Positions 24,568-26,282 of a DNA stretch of 26,282 nucleotides are shown here, one piece after another; position 1 is the stretch's first letter, and every line of letters begins with the position of its first letter. Under the pieces are notes generated by a model. It saw nothing but the letters and a program-made list of their open reading frames with translations. It did no database searches and was not told where the DNA came from. The position numbers and the translations under genes were made by a program. Source of the DNA: JAZFYD01 sp036443405 (GTDB lineage Bacteria; Planctomycetota; PLA2); NCBI GenBank assembly GCA_036443405.1, contig JAZFYD010000037.1, positions 1 to 26,282 of the forward strand, written 5' to 3'.

Positions 24568-26282
24568 GGTGGTTGGCGCCTTTGTGTCTTGTCCTCTCCG
24601 CGTGTTCCACGGGACCGCGCCGGGTGACACGGGATGAACTTCCCCCGGGACCGGAGATCGTCTTTCTGGGTCTGGAATCCGTCGTGGAGACGCGCCTTCT
24701 GGCCGTGGCCGAATCGGAGTTGCGGAACTTCTCCACGCAGGGTTTTCGTTTGGCGGATCTCGACGATGCCGCGGAGAAGATGCGGTTCGAGTTGGAGGAC
24801 CGCGGGCTGGCGCATTCCAGTGTCGGGTTCGAGGCACTCCCGGCCGGCGGCCCCTTCGAGCGCATCGTGTTTCGCATCGTCGAGGGGCCGCGCGCGCGCA
24901 TCTCGCGGTTGGACTTCTCCGGCGCCGAGAGTTTGCCGCACAGCGAGTTGCGCGCGCTGTTCGGAAGGGAGCGCGACGGCGAGCTCCTGTTTCGGCAGAG
25001 TCAGCTCGAGCGAGGACTCCGCAAGGTTCAGGAGCGTTATCAGCGCGCGGGGTACTTCCGCGCGGAAGCGGCGGTCGATTTTCTGCACTGGAACAACAAG
25101 CGAACGAGCGCGACGATACGAATCAAAGTGATCGAGGGGCTGCGGTACCGCATTGAGCGAGTCGAGTTCGAAGGCGAGCTGTCCGGGGAGCAAGAAGCCG
25201 CGATCCGCGAGCGCCTCAGGGGCGATTGGTACCGGCCGAGTCTCCTTGCCGTTGCCGTTGCCGGGTTGCGCAGCGAGTTTCTCGAGGACGGCCACGTCGC
25301 GGCGAAGATCCGGCCGGAACTGACGTTCGACGACAAGACAGGAGCGGTGACGTGCCGCCTCCTGGTCGATGCCGGGCCCGTGTACAAGCTGCGCAACATC
25401 GAGGTGGAGGGCAACGAGCGCACGAAGCCGCGCTTCATTCGCACGCGGTTGCGCCTCGAAGGCGGCGACGTGATCCGGCTGGAACGCGTGGACCGCGGCC
25501 TCGACCGCCTCTACGAGACCAACCTCTTCAAGAAGGTGGACGTGCGCACGGTTGACGAAGAGGAAGGAGAGGACGGCGAGGCGACGGCCAACCTGCGCAT
25601 CGAAATCGAGGAGTACCTCGCGCGCAGCGTGTTCGGAAAGATCGGATGGGGCAGCTACGAGAGGCTGCGGGGCGCGGTCGGATACGAGGATCACAACTTT
25701 CGGGGGATCGGCCAGGTCCTGAAGCTCGAGGGGCGCGCCAGCTTCAAGGAGTACGGCGCCGATCTGTCCGTGATGGATCGATATCTCCTCGGGGCGCGGA
25801 CCGCGATCACGGCACGGGTCGGATTCGCGGAACGTGAGGAGCCGACGTTCAAGCGAAGCGTCCGCCGCGCATCCCTCGACATTCAGTTCGATCCGACCAA
25901 GGAGTGGGCGCTTCTCGGGACCTACGCGTACGATTCCCAAAAGGCCCGCGACATCATCGGCGAGATTCCTGGCTTCGAAGCGCGCGACTTCGTGACGAGC
26001 GCCGGTTTCGGTCTGCGCCTCGTACACAACAACTTCGACGACAAGCTTCTACCGACCAAAGGGTGGCTCGGGGAGGCCGGCGTGTTCTGGTCGGCCGAGG
26101 AACTCGGCGCGGATCTCAACTACATCGAGTTCAATCTCAGGGGGACTTGGAACACGCCCGTGCGCGAACGCTGGGTGCTTTCCATCGGCGGCCTGTTCTC
26201 CACGCGGAACCCGACCGACGGAACACTCACCCTCCCGGTTCAGAAACGCTACTTCTCGGGCGGCGAGAACTCCGTCCGTTCG
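24546..26282 (+). CDS. tamA: TamA-like Omp85 protein with lipoprotein signal (TamL type), partial
   Basis: 579 codons are visible from the ATG at 24546, which lies inside the end of tamB (22-nt overlap), and the frame is open to the window edge. The N-terminus is a lipoprotein signal with lipobox LVLSAC (Cys20). Four POTRA-like domains follow (about 36-114, 117-197, 200-277, 280-356; for example YKLRNIEVEGNERTKPRFI, LDRLYETNLFKKVDV). The beta barrel starts at about 360 (GKIGWGSYERLRGAVGYEDHNFRGIGQ) and continues to RYFSGGENSVRS, the conserved loop-6 region where VRG is usual and VRS is read here. It should sit in the outer membrane and act with TamB. A lipidated TamA is known as TamL in Bacteroidota. 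The last barrel strands lie outside the window. Confidence 0.88.
   Translation, partial: MAASLPLRWLAPLCLVLSACSTGPRRVTRDELPPGPEIVFLGLESVVETRLLAVAESELRNFSTQGFRLADLDDAAEKMRFELEDRGLAHSSVGFEALPAGGPFERIVFRIVEGPRARISRLDFSGAESLPHSELRALFGRERDGELLFRQSQLERGLRKVQERYQRAGYFRAEAAVDFLHWNNKRTSATIRIKVIEGLRYRIERVEFEGELSGEQEAAIRERLRGDWYRPSLLAVAVAGLRSEFLEDGHVAAKIRPELTFDDKTGAVTCRLLVDAGPVYKLRNIEVEGNERTKPRFIRTRLRLEGGDVIRLERVDRGLDRLYETNLFKKVDVRTVDEEEGEDGEATANLRIEIEEYLARSVFGKIGWGSYERLRGAVGYEDHNFRGIGQVLKLEGRASFKEYGADLSVMDRYLLGARTAITARVGFAEREEPTFKRSVRRASLDIQFDPTKEWALLGTYAYDSQKARDIIGEIPGFEARDFVTSAGFGLRLVHNNFDDKLLPTKGWLGEAGVFWSAEELGADLNYIEFNLRGTWNTPVRERWVLSIGGLFSTRNPTDGTLTLPVQKRYFSGGENSVRS

Noticed and set aside
24516..26027. 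503-codon minus-strand frame opposite the TamA-like gene
   Set aside because: The plus-strand frame has lipobox, POTRA and barrel motifs and overlaps tamB naturally; the minus frame has none.

Overview
The window is GC-rich and densely coded, from a Gram-negative, probably free-living bacterium. Two adjacent DUF4139-like secreted proteins, a W-rich HEAT-type protein with two halves, a secreted S8 peptidase with PKD domains, TamA/TamB-type outer-membrane assembly genes and many lipoprotein or Sec signals fit Planctomycetota best. Myxococcota-like or other deep GC-rich phyla cannot be excluded, because there is no rRNA or other phylogenetic marker here.

Layout. (1) 1-4967, minus strand: a large secreted subtilisin-like protease (480-4967) followed by a small signal-peptide protein that is interrupted by an in-frame TGA and runs off the left edge. 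(2) 5227-6099, plus: a lipoprotein whose conserved-looking C-terminus lies behind an in-frame TAG. (3) 6157-11032, plus: five consecutive paralogous genes of about 315 codons with ATP-grasp features. They start with GTG or TTG, and some are preceded by extended -10 elements placed so close to the start codon that the mRNAs may be leaderless. This array is the most unusual element of the window. (4) 11210-14065, minus: full-length single-chain glycine decarboxylase (gcvP), transcribed towards the array. (5) 14364-16947, plus: two adjacent DUF4139-like secreted proteins closed by a good rho-independent terminator. (6) 17127-20655, plus: HEAT-like exported protein, DUF3313-like lipoprotein and an MscS-type channel whose last codons appear frameshifted. 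(7) 20800-26282, plus: tamB, then an overlapping tamA-like Omp85 gene with a lipoprotein signal, cut by the right edge.

Most products are exported or envelope proteins: protease, lipoproteins, MscS, TamAB and the DUF4139 pair. The exceptions are gcvP and the ATP-grasp array, which should be cytosolic. Intergenic spaces at 11162-11199, 14170-14262 and 19257-19394 carry a shared GGCC/GAGGCC-rich repeat, in two cases as imperfect inverted arms. A recurrent extended -10 pattern (TGn-TARNNT) is visible before several genes. Three genes (1-469, 5227-6099, 19477-20690) each look disrupted by one nucleotide change near otherwise coding sequence, which could be real decay or errors in the assembly. 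No tRNA, rRNA, CRISPR array, insertion sequence or phage gene was seen.
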